Below the pieces are notes generated by a model. That model was given only the letters and a program-made list of their open reading frames with translations. It was not told the origin of the DNA and searched no databases. A program made the translations under genes and the position numbers. Below, piece by piece: positions 38,835 to 49,718 of a stretch of 64,000 bases of DNA (positions within the stretch are counted from its first letter, which is position 1; every line of letters begins with the position of its first letter). Where the stretch lies: NCBI GenBank assembly GCA_022575985.1, contig JAKSXM010000238.1, positions 10,000,001-10,064,000 of the forward strand, given 5' to 3'. The DNA comes from Anagrus nilaparvatae (Eukaryota; Arthropoda; Insecta; Hymenoptera; Mymaridae).

Positions 38835-40573
38835 TTTTTTCTAGAATTTATTAAATTTAAGTCATTTTGATTGTACAAAAATTAATTATATTTTATCTAT
38901 GTAAATTTGTGGATTGTTTCCTGTATTAATGGATATGCAAAATAAATGAAATTTTTAATAAAAATAATATACTCTTACCTTATTAATCAAAAAAAAATTT
39001 ATTTAGCATAAATTTTAATATAAACTTCAAATAATAATTTATTTAAAGTTTTGAATAAAATATTTGTCAGTTTACATCTTGGATCTTCACGTTTTTCACT
39101 TCTATTAAATCTTGATTACGAAAACATTCAAAAAATTTTTTATTATAAGCTAAAATTGGTAATAAGGTTAAAAATAAGTCCAAACTGTATTTTGAAAGGT
39201 TAATGGCAATAATTTATTTGATAATTTTAATAAAGTATAGATTTTTCAAATATGTTCTAACAAGCGTTATGTACTTATTGTAAAACTCAAAAAAATGTCG
39301 ATTTCGCTTCGCGTCTTAAATTCAAATTATTTACATAAAAATCATAGTAAAAATAAATAACAAAAGCAACAGGTTGTTTGGGATTCTTCAAAATTATATG
39401 AAAGGTTCATTTAATTAAAAAAATTTTTATTAGAAAAGGGAATCTAAAAGAATTTTCCAAAAAATTCGTAAATTAAATTAAAGAATTGTTATTCGATGAC
39501 AGAAAAACTGATCCCGAAAATTTCCAATGAAATCTTTATGAAAATCCCCCAGATCCTAGAAAATCTATTACTTTCGTAATTTTTAGACTACGATTTTTTC
39601 GATTAAAAAAAAATTGATCAAATATGAATCATCGAAATTAAAACACGCCACAAAAAAATCAGACACAACAGTTTTAAAATTATATTTTGTTTAAAAATTT
39701 TATTATAAGTTTTTCTTACATTTAATTTAAAAGCAAATTTTTTTACAGTGACCCAAGTTTGATAAGTTTTCGCAAAGACATGCAGTTACATCTTCTCGTT
39801 GGGTCAGTTTAACTAAAATAATTCCTCTTATTATACTATTCATTTTCTAAAATCAATTTAATATTTTTCAACTCTCAAAAAGTTTTCATATTGTAACTGT
39901 TAAAATTATATGGGATTTGATTATAGTTTAAGAAAAAAGTTGTATCACTTAGGAATCTGACATTTTTCTAAAAAAATTCAAATATTGGAAGAGACAGATT
40001 ATAATTAAAAAAAAAATAGAATTCTAAATACATAAATGATCAACGAAAAAATGTAAACAAATTCTTCCCTATCTTCATTTAGAAAATATAAAGGTGATTT
40101 AGAGTTTTCAGATGCATTTAATTTGGTTTAACATCTTATAATAATACAGATTTTATTAACAAAGTTTATCACTTGATAATTATTCAATTTTGAATAAAAA
40201 CCTACCAAATTTATACGAACATTTACAAACATTCCGATTTTAGTGCTAAAATGTTGATTTAACAGTTCGCAATTATTTTCGTACAGGACATCACAATTTC
40301 AGTTCTTCAAGTTCTATAGCTATTTAATTAATTAATTTAAGTTGTTCTACAGAAACTATCTATTTATTTCTCAAATTTTTAATCTGCAAAATTAATAAAC
40401 TGTCTAGATATTGGTAAATATATAATTTTTATTCTATAAAATTAAATATTCTTGATGGTATTTGGTAGTGATTGTTTACAAACAATTAAGGTTTTAGTAC
40501 ATATTATCAATAAAATTCATTAATTTTAATTGTTGCCAAAGGTAATTAACCTTTTTAACTTTTCAAACATTAT
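38835..40573. other. A2-A3 intergenic spacer
   Basis: AT-rich. Parts resemble the A1-B1 spacer (30271-31880), which fixes the order of duplication events. It includes the A2 polyadenylation signal and no other gene. Confidence 0.6.
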
Positions 40574-40615
40574 TGACTGCGATGGTAGGCTAGCGCAAGT
40601 TACGTTAATCACGTG
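40574..40615 (+). promoter_or_regulatory. conserved upstream block of LRR gene A3
   Basis: GACTGCGATGGTAGGCTAGC, followed by GCAAGTTACG and a CACGTG E-box. It is the third, slightly diverged copy of the block before A1 and A2, and lies about 240-280 bases before the start codon. Confidence 0.5.
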
Positions 40616-40853
40616 TATTTATGTATTTGAAGAACTCTAGGCCTTTTTCTAAGAATCTCAGTTTTAAATTATTGTTATTGATAAAATTAGAAATTGATAA
40701 AAAAGTTGTTCTTAATTTAATTAATTAATTAATTAATTATATTAATTTTTAAATTTTTAATACTATTTAATTAATAATTTATAAATTCTTTACAGGAGTA
40801 TAACTTTTGCTGTTTATAAAGAAAATTTGCCCAGAAAAAAATTTTTATAAAAA

Positions 40854-42165
40854 ATGTCTGAATCGGGTAAATATTTTTAAAAATAATCTTTCATAAAATT
40901 TTTAATACCTATTTTTCTAATTTAAGTTGTATATTTTTACAGTATCAACAATACCAGTTTTATTAACAAAACCAAAACAAGAGCCAATGAATGAAGTATG
41001 CACGAAAGACAGGTGCTTAATTGAAAAATTGTTTCAAGATAGTTTATGTAAAGATTTAAAATGGCTAAATTTTGTTAAATGGGAAACTGAACATTTTCTT
41101 ACTAATTTTACACAGTTGGATTTAAGTAAAACAATTATTTTTGAATACAGGTTAAAGCTGATAATTGAAAGAAATACAAAAATAAATCACATTACTTTAG
41201 GGTTTTCAAAGTTAAAAAATGGTTCTAGTTTGCTAAAACTAAATCCAAATTTAATTGAAGTTTTGGTTTTAAAATATTTTAGTGTTGATTCAGGAGAGAC
41301 ATTGTCGATATTTTTATCTCAATTGCAAAATTTAAAGCAATTAGAAATTAGTGTTTTAAATATTGATGTACATGAAATAGTGGATACATTAAATAACGAT
41401 GTAATAAATGAGATGAAATTCTTAGAATTTTCAAATAAACCAGAATTTAATATTGTTCTTAAGGAACTGCTTATAAACCAAAAGTTATTGGACAAGATTC
41501 ATTTAAGAACGTTACCAAGAGAGTTGATTGAGGCAATAATTTCTTGGAATAATATTTCTAGTATTCATTTAGAATATCTGACGGAAGAGCTTTTAAATGC
41601 TCTAGATAAGTTTGTAAATTTAACATTTTTACGTAGTTGCATGGGAAATTGTACCGACGATGAGATTAAAAAAATAGCAAAATGCATAAAGTTAAGAGAA
41701 CTTCACCTAATAATGGGAAATTTTGATATAACAGAAAAAGGGGCTCATTATTTCGTTAATTTAAAGGATTTGGAATTTTTATCTATTGAAGTAGCTGACA
41801 AACGTGAAAATCTTGATTATTGTTTTTTAGGGTTTAGCAAATGTAAGCAACTAAAGAAATTAAACCTGATTGGATTTCAATTTAAAGAAATAAAGGAATA
41901 TGATCCATTTTCAAATTTAGAAAATTTTGAAATTATTTTTTCAGATATAAACAGTTCCAGTTTAATAGAGATTATAGCAAAATCTGAGAAACTAAAATTT
42001 TGCAAAATTGAACATTGTAAAAATATAACACAAGAATGTGTTAATCAAATTAATAATAATAGAAGTAATGCTGGCTTGCATTTAGATTTTGTTGAAGTAA
42101 AATATGATCATTTAGGAGGCCCTTTTTTTTCTAAATCAAATAAACGCTGTTGCACTATTTTATAA
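40854..42165 (+). CDS. LRR protein A3 with C-terminal CaaX box
   Basis: Gene model: microexon 40854-40866 (ATG TCT GAA TCG G), intron 40867-40942 (GTAAAT...TTTACAG), exon 2 40943-42165; 411 residues starting MSESVSTIPVLLTKPKQ. Its exon 2 reaches about 14 residues further upstream than in A1/A2, whose intron ends inside the matching sequence. The body is leucine-rich repeats (LQNLKQLEIS, CKQLKKLNLIGF). It ends CCTIL: the CaaX box is CTIL, and the preceding Cys may be an extra lipid site. It is more diverged than A1/A2 but shares the conserved upstream and downstream blocks. It faces pseudogene B2. No F-box is recognised. The intact frame suggests a working gene. Confidence 0.86.
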
Positions 42166-42307
42166 TTTTCTCTATTTAAATAAAAGTTTTTTTTTATATT
42201 TGTAATCCTTTTTATGAAATTAAAAAATTAAGATGGACAAAATTCAGTATATTTTAATGAATGTAAGGATAAGGACTGGATTGTTTCCTGTATTAATGGA
42301 TATGCAA

Positions 42308-42313
42308 AATAAA
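42308..42313 (+). terminator. polyadenylation signal of A3
   Basis: AATAAA within the conserved block TTGTTTCCTGTATTAATGGA, TATGCAAAATAAAT, 143 bases after the stop codon. Confidence 0.55.
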
Positions 42314-42555
42314 TAATAATTTTTTAACAAAAATTATATTCTTATCTTATTAATTTGAAATAATAATTCATTTACCTTAAATTTGAATGTAAAAATTAAA
42401 TAAATAATTTATTACAAGCTTTGCATAGGAAATTTGTCAGCTTTCATCTTGGATTTTAACTTTTCTTAATAAACATTGAACCAAAGCTTACTTACAACAA
42501 CAATTAATAAATTTTTTATTATAAATGAAAATCAGTAATGAGGTAAAAATTAGTC

Positions 42556-42930
42556 TACCCACGTAAAAAGATTAAGCCAGGCAAGTATCCAGAGGGGGGA
42601 GGGGCCAAGAGGGCCCCCCGAAATGAAAAATTTTTGAAAAAATAACAGCATTTTTACCTTAATTTCAAAATATTGTAAATTTTTTATTAACAATTTTTGC
42701 TTATAAACAATTAAAAATAAGAAACAATTAAATTTTGATTGATATTTACGAAATTTAAACCATCAATTTTAATTTTATTAAGTTCTGGCCCCCTCCGAAA
42801 TTTTTTGGCCCTTCCCGAAAAAATTTTCTGGATACGTGCCTGTTAAGCCTACCATTAAACTTTTTGAAAGTTTAAATTATTAAGCTCTTGTAGTTTAATT
42901 ATGCTTAAGTTTAATTTTTTTAAGTGGGTA
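42556..42930. mobile_element. outer MITE, interrupted by a second element
   Basis: Outer terminal inverted repeats TACCCACGTAAAAAGATTAA (left) and the complement of TACCCACTTAAAAAAATTAA (right) bracket an inner insertion. Paralogous spacers after A1 (about 30605-30645) and A2 (about 39160-39205) lack the whole element, reading AAGTCCAAAC...TATTTTGAAAGG straight through, so it inserted after the duplication. No coding content. Confidence 0.75.
42578..42842. mobile_element. inner MITE nested in the outer one
   Basis: Terminal inverted repeats CAGGCAAGTATCCAGA and TCTGGATACGTGCCTG. The flanks carry a direct duplication TTAAGC(C) on both sides, a 6-7 base target duplication. G- and C-rich subterminal runs (GGGGGGAGGGGCC, GGCCCCCTCC) resemble those of many hAT-like non-autonomous elements, but the superfamily call is tentative. 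Confidence 0.75.
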
Positions 42931-43392
42931 AAATTTATTTTGAAAGGTTAGGTATAAATAATAATTTATTTTATAATTTCAAAAAAATATACATTTTTTA
43001 AAGACTTTCTAACAAGCTTATGTATTGTAAAACTAAAAAAAATTTTAATTTTGTTTCCTGCCTATGATTCAGATTATTAGCAAAAAATCCTAGTAAAAGT
43101 AAATAAAAAAAGCAACAGAATTTCTGGGATTCTTCAGTCTAAAAAACTTTTTTTTACATTTAATTTGAAGGTAATTTTTTGGACTCAATTTAAACGGCAT
43201 AAAATTTAAATTGTGCGGAGTATTGAAATTCTGGTGTTCAAAAGTGATATGTTGAATTTTTTTATGAGTCAAAAAAATCGCTACCAAGTTTTTTTTAACT
43301 TCATTAGTTAGTATTAATTTAATTAAATTATTCATGGGAAAATTTATATTTTAAAAAAAGGTTTATTTATGTCTAATTATGATTTACCAGCC

Positions 43393-44671
43393 TTATCGAA
43401 AAAAATTTTTAATATATTTATATTTAAAGGGACAACACTTTAAACTAGATACTTCATCTAGATATGCGTATTCTTCACCAACGAATCCACGAATTTTAAT
43501 ATGTTCTAAGTTTTTGCAATTTTTTAAAGCTAATAATAAGGGACCCCGATATTTAGCCGCCCCTCTAATTTCGATAGATTTAAGTTGTTTAAAATTAGCG
43601 AAACAGCTTAATCCTTCTGCTGTTAATTTATAAGTGTAACAAAAAATTTTTAAATCTTCCAATTTTTCACATTTTGTTATTTGTTTAATACAATTGTCAG
43701 TTAAACCGTCTATTATAGTACAATCCAATTTTTTCAAATTTCGAAAACGTGGTAAACAAAATGCTAGATTTTCTTTGGAATGAATATTATGAATTATTTC
43801 TAAACTGCAAGGTAAAGAATTCAATATTGATTCATCAACTAAATTAGTTTCAAAAGAAAATTTACATAATTTACTTTGCTTCGAGAGCAATTCTGTTAGT
43901 TTAACTGAATTCCAGTTATATTGCTCCAAATGGAAATCATTGATATTTTCGCACTTTAATAAAATGAAAGTATCTATTATCAGATTAATGTCATCTGATC
44001 GTTCAATATATAATTTTTTTAAATTTTTTAAATTGTCAAAACTTATTTTTTCAAATTTGCAATTTTGCATATGCAATTCATTTATATTTACTAAATTAAT
44101 TAATTTGCAACTTGCAAACTTCAAACGATTCAAAGTTAAAGAAGTTATACTTGGTATCTTCAAAAGCACAGAACTCATAACTTCATTGATGCATAATTTT
44201 CGACTTTTTGATAAAAGATTAAATAATTGCAAAGCTTTTAAATTAGTGCAATATTTAGATATTAAGTTTTCTAGCTGCGAATAGTCGACAAATTCATTAA
44301 ATATTTCTATTTCAAGTTTTTTCAAATATATTCCACAGTTTTCTAAAACAAATGGCATTAAATCCATAACACTCCCATTGAAGGCCATTTTTTCTTCCGA
44401 TGTAGTACGTATACTTACATTAAAGTATATTCGAAGTGTTTCAACGTCATTCAAATAAGCTTTAGAAATATTTCTCCATTTTTTACACACAAATGAAATA
44501 TTAAATTTGTCCTTTATTGGTAAAAGGCTAAAAATGTGGATTTAGTGAATATTTGTCCCATTCATTGATTTTCATCTTGTCTATATTTAATAGAATTATT
44601 TTGGGTCAGTAAGTGTTTCAATTAATATGAAAGCTAAATTGGTTTTATTCAGTCTTACCTTGAGAACGCAT
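43393..44671 (-). pseudogene. F-box/LRR gene B2, broken by a frameshift in the F-box
   Basis: Close paralogue of B1. Microexon 44659-44671 (same ATG CGT TCT CAA G), intron 44581-44658, exon 2 from 44580. After MRSQDKMKINEWDKYSL one extra base (near 44541-44543, GGATTTAGTG against GGATTAATG in B1) shifts the frame and stops it within the F-box. Downstream, 365 codons from VCKKWRNIS to the shared end KYKYIKNFFR remain open and keep all LRRs, so the break is recent. An internal start could make an F-box-less LRR protein, but no good start context is evident. It converges with A3. Confidence 0.8.
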
Positions 44672-45590
44672 TTTGAAATTACTGCGTTTTTTTGTGAATC
44701 TAGGAAAACAGCCCATTAATTTTATTTAATTAAAAATATTTAGATTTTAAAATGGTTTTTATGTAATTTTTTATTGTTTGATTTAAAAATCCAAAAAAAC
44801 TAGGGCTTGGAAGTAGAGTCCTTCTAACAAAAATTTTGATCTACCACACTACTGAAACTTATTTAAACTTTATTTACCAGATCCTACTATCGACTAAAAT
44901 GAAGAGAGTCTTGAGATTAAAACGAATGTATTAAAGGATCTATCTGAAGACAAGAAGATATATTTTTCAATTATATTTTTCATAAAGATTATTTTATCTT
45001 TGTCTTTTTGTTTTTATTTTGATTATGTTAGCTGATAGCTAGAGAAAGAAAGAATTTGGTGATTTTTCAAAATACTGCACCTACTTACAAGTAAGGATTT
45101 TTCAAATCTAAAAAAGATTAAATTTTCCAAATAAATTAGGCTTTATAATCAATAAGCATAGTGAAAATTTAAAGTAATAATTAATCAGTATTTTTTTAGA
45201 TATAAATTTTTTTAAGTGGAAATATCCAGCATTCATGTTTATTTAAAAGAATGGAATCTTTGTCTCTGGACAAAATTTTTAGATACTCGCGTCTCATGCT
45301 GATATATAAAAAAAAATTTATTTAAAGTTCTCAAAAAGATTAGGAATTCCGCTTTATCAATTTATTTATTTTAGATTAATCTATCATGTTCAAAGCAGAT
45401 GTACCACGATTTTAAGTCTCTGAATAAATATATTTTATTTATTTAATTAATTTTTTTTTAGTTTATTTTTTATCAATGAATTACAAATTAATTATTATCG
45501 CAATTTTAATTTTTTTTTATATTTGGAAAATTGAATTTATCGATCGATAGGGCAAAATTCAATTTTTCAAATACAAGATTTTACAAAAAA
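44672..45590. other. upstream flank of B2 and start of unit 3
   Basis: 44672-44820 matches the flank of B1. 45175-45240 (AATAATTAAT, AGTGGAAATATCCAGC) is the empty-site counterpart of the DIRS insertion at 49551. A small inverted repeat (TTGGAAAATTGAATTT / AAATTCAATTTTTCAAA) lies at about 45522-45572. No gene. Confidence 0.65.
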
Positions 45591-46426
45591 ATGGGCGATC
45601 AAGTCATTATCAATCAATCTAATTTTTTTTGTTTAAAGTCAATAAATTAACAGAAATTACTTTATTAGGACTTAATAAAAACAATTTCGAAGAGTTTAAT
45701 TTAGCTCCTTTATTATCTCAACAAGTAGAATTGCTAAAAATTTATAATGATTATATTTCTGAAGACTTATTTAAAGTTGTAAAATCTTTAAAATTTATAG
45801 AGGAAATTCGAGTGGAAACGTTAAGTGGAAATTTTATAAAATGTATTAGTTTAATTAAGACATTAAAGACATTAGAAGGAAAAATAAATTATTGTCAAGA
45901 TGAAGACCTTTCAAATTTAGCTAAATGTGTAAATTTAAAAAAACTTAGAATATTTATTGAAAAGTTTGTTGTCTCGGATGAGGCAATAAGTAATTTTAGT
46001 AAATTTGAAAACATCGAAGTTTTAGACTTAAATATTGATATAAACACGGTCCAATCCAAATCTAGTTCTAAAATTTTATTACAAATAAATCATTGTAAGA
46101 AATTACAAAAATTAATGATAAGTGGAATTAAATCTATTAAAGGAATATTAGAACTTGAGGATTTCTTAATTTTAAAATTACTGAAAATTAAGGATTCATA
46201 CGTAAGTAATACAGAGCTTGCTAATTTTCTTTTAAAATCACCAAGACTCATAGATTTTTTTGTTGAAAACTGTAAAAATATTAATAACAGATTTGTTGAC
46301 TTAGTAAACGTTATAAAGACTGATAATCATAATAATTATGTATTAAATTTGGAATTTAAAAACGTGAAAATTGAGACAAAAAATTTAAATAACATATCAC
46401 CATTAATAGTTATTAGAACAAAATAA
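45591..46426 (+). CDS. A4, short LRR paralogue without CaaX box (possible pseudogene)
   Basis: An open frame of about 264 codons runs to 46426 and aligns with the C-terminal two thirds of A1-A3 (CVNLKKLRI, CKKLQKLMISG, ending ...NISPLIVIRTK). It has no ATG near its beginning; the frame is open only from 45623. The 13-nt ATG GGC GAT CAA G at 45591-45603 has the family's microexon form. Joining it to the AG at 45651-45652 would restore the frame, but the intron would begin TC, not GT. The first third of the protein and the CaaX box are missing, so it is either decaying or a shorter, untethered LRR protein. It converges with B3, only 381 bases apart. Confidence 0.55.
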
Positions 46427-46807
46427 TTCTTCTATTAGTTTATAAGAATTGTAATAATTTTGATGTTTTCATGTTCTAACAATTGAATACTAATTTGCTC
46501 TTTTATAAAATAAAAACACTGTTAAAACATTTTTAACAAAGAAAAATTAATATGTATGTAAGAGAATTGAAATTGTAAATAAAAAATATTTTTTTCCTTT
46601 TTTTTCCGACCAGTAACAAATGCAAAATAAATAATTTACCTATCTTGCAAAATTTTTTTCAATTTTTTACTACATCACTCAAAACTGGCCATTGGATAAT
46701 GAAAGAAAACTTTAAAAACGGTTTTAGTAATCAGAAAAATAATTTATTTTATAGTTATGAAAAATGTACTTTTTTAAAAAACAAATTCTAAATTCATACT
46801 TTTATAA

Positions 46808-49089
46808 TCAATATAAATAATCCCAATCTATTTCAGGACAAAAAAAATTCTCATATTTATTGGGATTATTGCTTACTAAATAAGATTTTACATAAGGATA
46901 TATATGAAATGTTTCGAAAATCCTCGTTTTACATTGAAAAAATTCAATAAATTTAATATTTTTCAATTTAGCAAAACCTCTTTCTCCTTCTCGTGACAAC
47001 TTATACTTCCAATAATCAATTCTCAACTCTTCTAAATTTAGACAGTTCGTTATTCCTTCTGCAATCTTATCATTAAAATGATGCCATATTTGACATATTA
47101 ATACTTTTAAGTTTTGGAAACGAGGTAGACACAATGCTAAACTTTCAGTTAATCTTATGTGCTCAATTATTTCTAAATTGCAAGATAAAGAATTCATTGT
47201 TTTTTCATCAAGCGTATCAATACCAAGAAAAACTTTTGTTAATTTATTTTGCTTGAGAAGTAATTTTGAAAGTACATCAGAATCACAGGTATGAAAATGA
47301 AAAACGAAGTCCTCAATATTCCTATAGTCACATAAAATCAGAGCTATTATTATCTGATTAGCAGTTTCAGATCCATTAATACAACATTTTTTCAAATTTT
47401 TTAAATTATGAACACTTAATCCTTCAAATGTACACAAATATATACTCAATTTTTTAATATTTTGTAAATTTATCAATCTACAGTTGAGTAAATCTAAATA
47501 ATCTAAACTCAAAGAAGTTATATTCGGTAGTTTAAAAAGTAACGAATTTACGATTTCATTGATGCATGTCTTTTGATCGCCCCTTTTAATAAAGTTTTCA
47601 CGAAAATTCAAAGATTTTAAATTATCACAATATTTAAGAATCAGGCTTTCTAGTTGTAAATAGTCAATGTTTGGAATTGCATCCTCTATAACAAGCTCTT
47701 TTAAATATACCCCATAAGATTCCAAAACAAATAATATCAGTTGCATTACGTTTCCATTGAAAAATTTACATTTCCATATTGCAGCACGTAATTCTAAATT
47801 ATCTGAAATTCTCAGAAGATAAACTTCATTTAAATAAGCTTTATTAACATATCTCCATTTTTGACAAACAAATGGAATACTAAATTTCTCCTTGAATGGC
47901 AAAAAACTAAATATATGTATTAAAGAGTCTTCATCCAGGTCATTGATAGTCATTTCTAAACTTATACTAACTTTTTCAAGGTCCAATTGATCGACTGCAC
48001 TTATTTCTGAAAAATTGTTTATATTTTGATGCAATTGTTGATTTGATCATAATGTAAAGCTTAATTAAGGGGTAACTTGGACAGAGCAAAGTCAGAACCA
48101 AAAATAGACTATTAAATATAATACTATTAACCCTTCGCCGTCGTCTTGATATTTATTTGTTACCCAGATACGAATGTTTGAAAACCTGTTACTTTTTAAA
48201 AAATTTTTTAAATTTTTACTTTTTTACTCAGAAAAAGGTAATATGTCCATAAGTAAGGTTTCTTTAATAAAAAGTAACTTTCTTAGATTTACAAAAAAAA
48301 AATAGAATTTTTTCGAAAAATTAGTAAATTTTCGAAAAAATTTGTAAATATAAAAATCGTAAATTTACTAAATTTAGTATATTATCAAAAAATTTGAGAA
48401 TTCTCGATTTTTTTTTGTGATTTTACGAAAAAAGTTGTAAATTCACAACTATTTGTCGGAAATTTACAACTATTTTTTGAAAATTTTCGAAAAATAATTG
48501 TAAATTATAAATTTTTTTTCCGAATTCACAAAAAAAAATCGAGAATACTCGAATTTTTTGTTAATATACTAAATTTGGTAATTATACGATTTTTTTCGAA
48601 TATTTACAAATTTTTTTCGAAAGTTTACTACTTTTTCGAAAATATTCTAATTTTTCTGTTAATATAAGAAAGTTACTTTTTACAGTGTATATATACATCA
48701 ATGTATAAGCGGCCAATTAAAAATAGTAAAAATTTGAAAAAGTAGCAGGTTCTCATAAGAATAGGGTTGTATACGAATGACTTATAAAAATAAATGGGTG
48801 AACAAATAAAATTCTGCGGAGCCATCAGATTTTTTATTAATTTGACACACTTTGCGACTTCTAAATGCGCTCAAAAGTCGACGACGGCACGGCGCAGTGT
48901 TAAGAAGTAAAAGTGAGTGCTCTGTCATCAATTAAAAGAAACTATACAGAGAATACTTTCTTGCACTTTTAATCTGGTGATATTATTTTCTGGTACAAAC
49001 TTAGTAAATAGAAAACGCATGTTAACCGCACTCTATTAGGGGCCTAGTATAAGATACTTATTTTATGTATTCTTACCTTCAGAACTCAT
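46808..49089 (-). CDS. F-box/LRR protein B3
   Basis: Gene model: microexon 49077-49089 (ATG AGT TCT GAA G), intron 48007-49076, exon 2 48006-46808; 403 residues starting MSSEEISAVDQLDLEK. The acceptor TTTTTCAG gives an in-frame phase-1 join; an alternative is to start at the ATG 48032-48034 with no intron. F-box at about residues 22-66 (LDEDSLIHIFSFLPF, VCQKWRYVN), then degenerate leucine-rich repeats (IKKLSIYLC, FQNLKVLIC, CLNLEELRI), ending PEIDWDYLY. It is more diverged than B1/B2. Its intron is much longer than their 78 nt and contains the fold-back element at 48267-48686. Predicted SCF substrate adaptor. Confidence 0.82.
48267..48686. mobile_element. fold-back/MITE element, copy 2 (in B3 intron)
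   Basis: Matches the element at 6399-6820 along its whole length, with the same terminal phrases AAAAAGTAACTTTCTTAG and TAAGAAAGTTACTTTTTACA. Its insertion largely explains the long first intron of B3. Confidence 0.85.
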
Positions 49090-49550
49090 TTTCGAAATTT
49101 TGGTTGCTCTTTGTTATTGTTTAAGAAAACTAATAGCTTAAAAAATTATACTCTTAAATTTTTTTTTGATTTTGAATTGTGTAATTTTTGGTATGAAAAT
49201 TAAAAAATATTTGACACTTAAAATATAATAAAAACCGCACTACGGAAATGACTTATTTTAAACTTCTGAGTAAAACTAACATAATAGTTCACCCTATCAA
49301 GTACGTCTCTCGAGAATAATTCATAGACTATTGATAGATACTCTTATATATAAGAAAAGATGCTCCAACAATATTGATTGGAACAAGTAAAATCATATCT
49401 TTTGGTCAAAAATAATATTTTAGATGTCTACACCATACATTAATGCATCTAGATAAAAATTGAAGGTTTTTCCAATCTAAAAATGATTAAAACTTAATAA
49501 ATTAGTGTTTTATAATCAATCAGAATAGCGATAATTTATAGAATAATTAA
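49090..49550. other. upstream flank of B3
   Basis: Non-coding. 49460-49550 matches 45080-45185 and 34130-34180 of the duplicated flanks, and is cut at 49550 by the DIRS element. Confidence 0.6.
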
Positions 49551-49568
49551 TAATTATATTTCGTTCAT

Positions 49569-49701
49569 CGTCCTCGAGATCACTAGGTAGTTCGACTTTT
49601 CGAACGCATTATTATCACATTTTTTAAAGCAAAAACAAAACAAAACACTGACATACCTGAAGCTTGCTATGCCTAATAAGTAATATGTCATTACGATTTT
49701 T
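49569..49701. repeat. left inverted terminal repeat of DIRS element
   Basis: From CGTCCTCGAGATCACTAGGT to TGTCATTACGATTTTT; reverse complement of 54152-54283. Confidence 0.9.
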
Positions 49702-49718
49702 TGTGCGCATTAGTAAAC

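Larger units (their letters stand above)
35935..45490. repeat. segmental duplication, unit 2
   Basis: The unit holds A2, A3 and pseudogene B2. Its start (35935-36010) matches 27590-27660 and its end (45080-45490) matches 34130-34430. It is the fullest version of the block, with two LRR genes facing one F-box gene. Confidence 0.8.

Noticed and set aside
29139..42165. F-box at the N-terminus of A1-A3
   Set aside because: Residues 1-60 lack the LP...IF..L and VC..W pattern seen in B1-B3; only the LRR part is recognisable.
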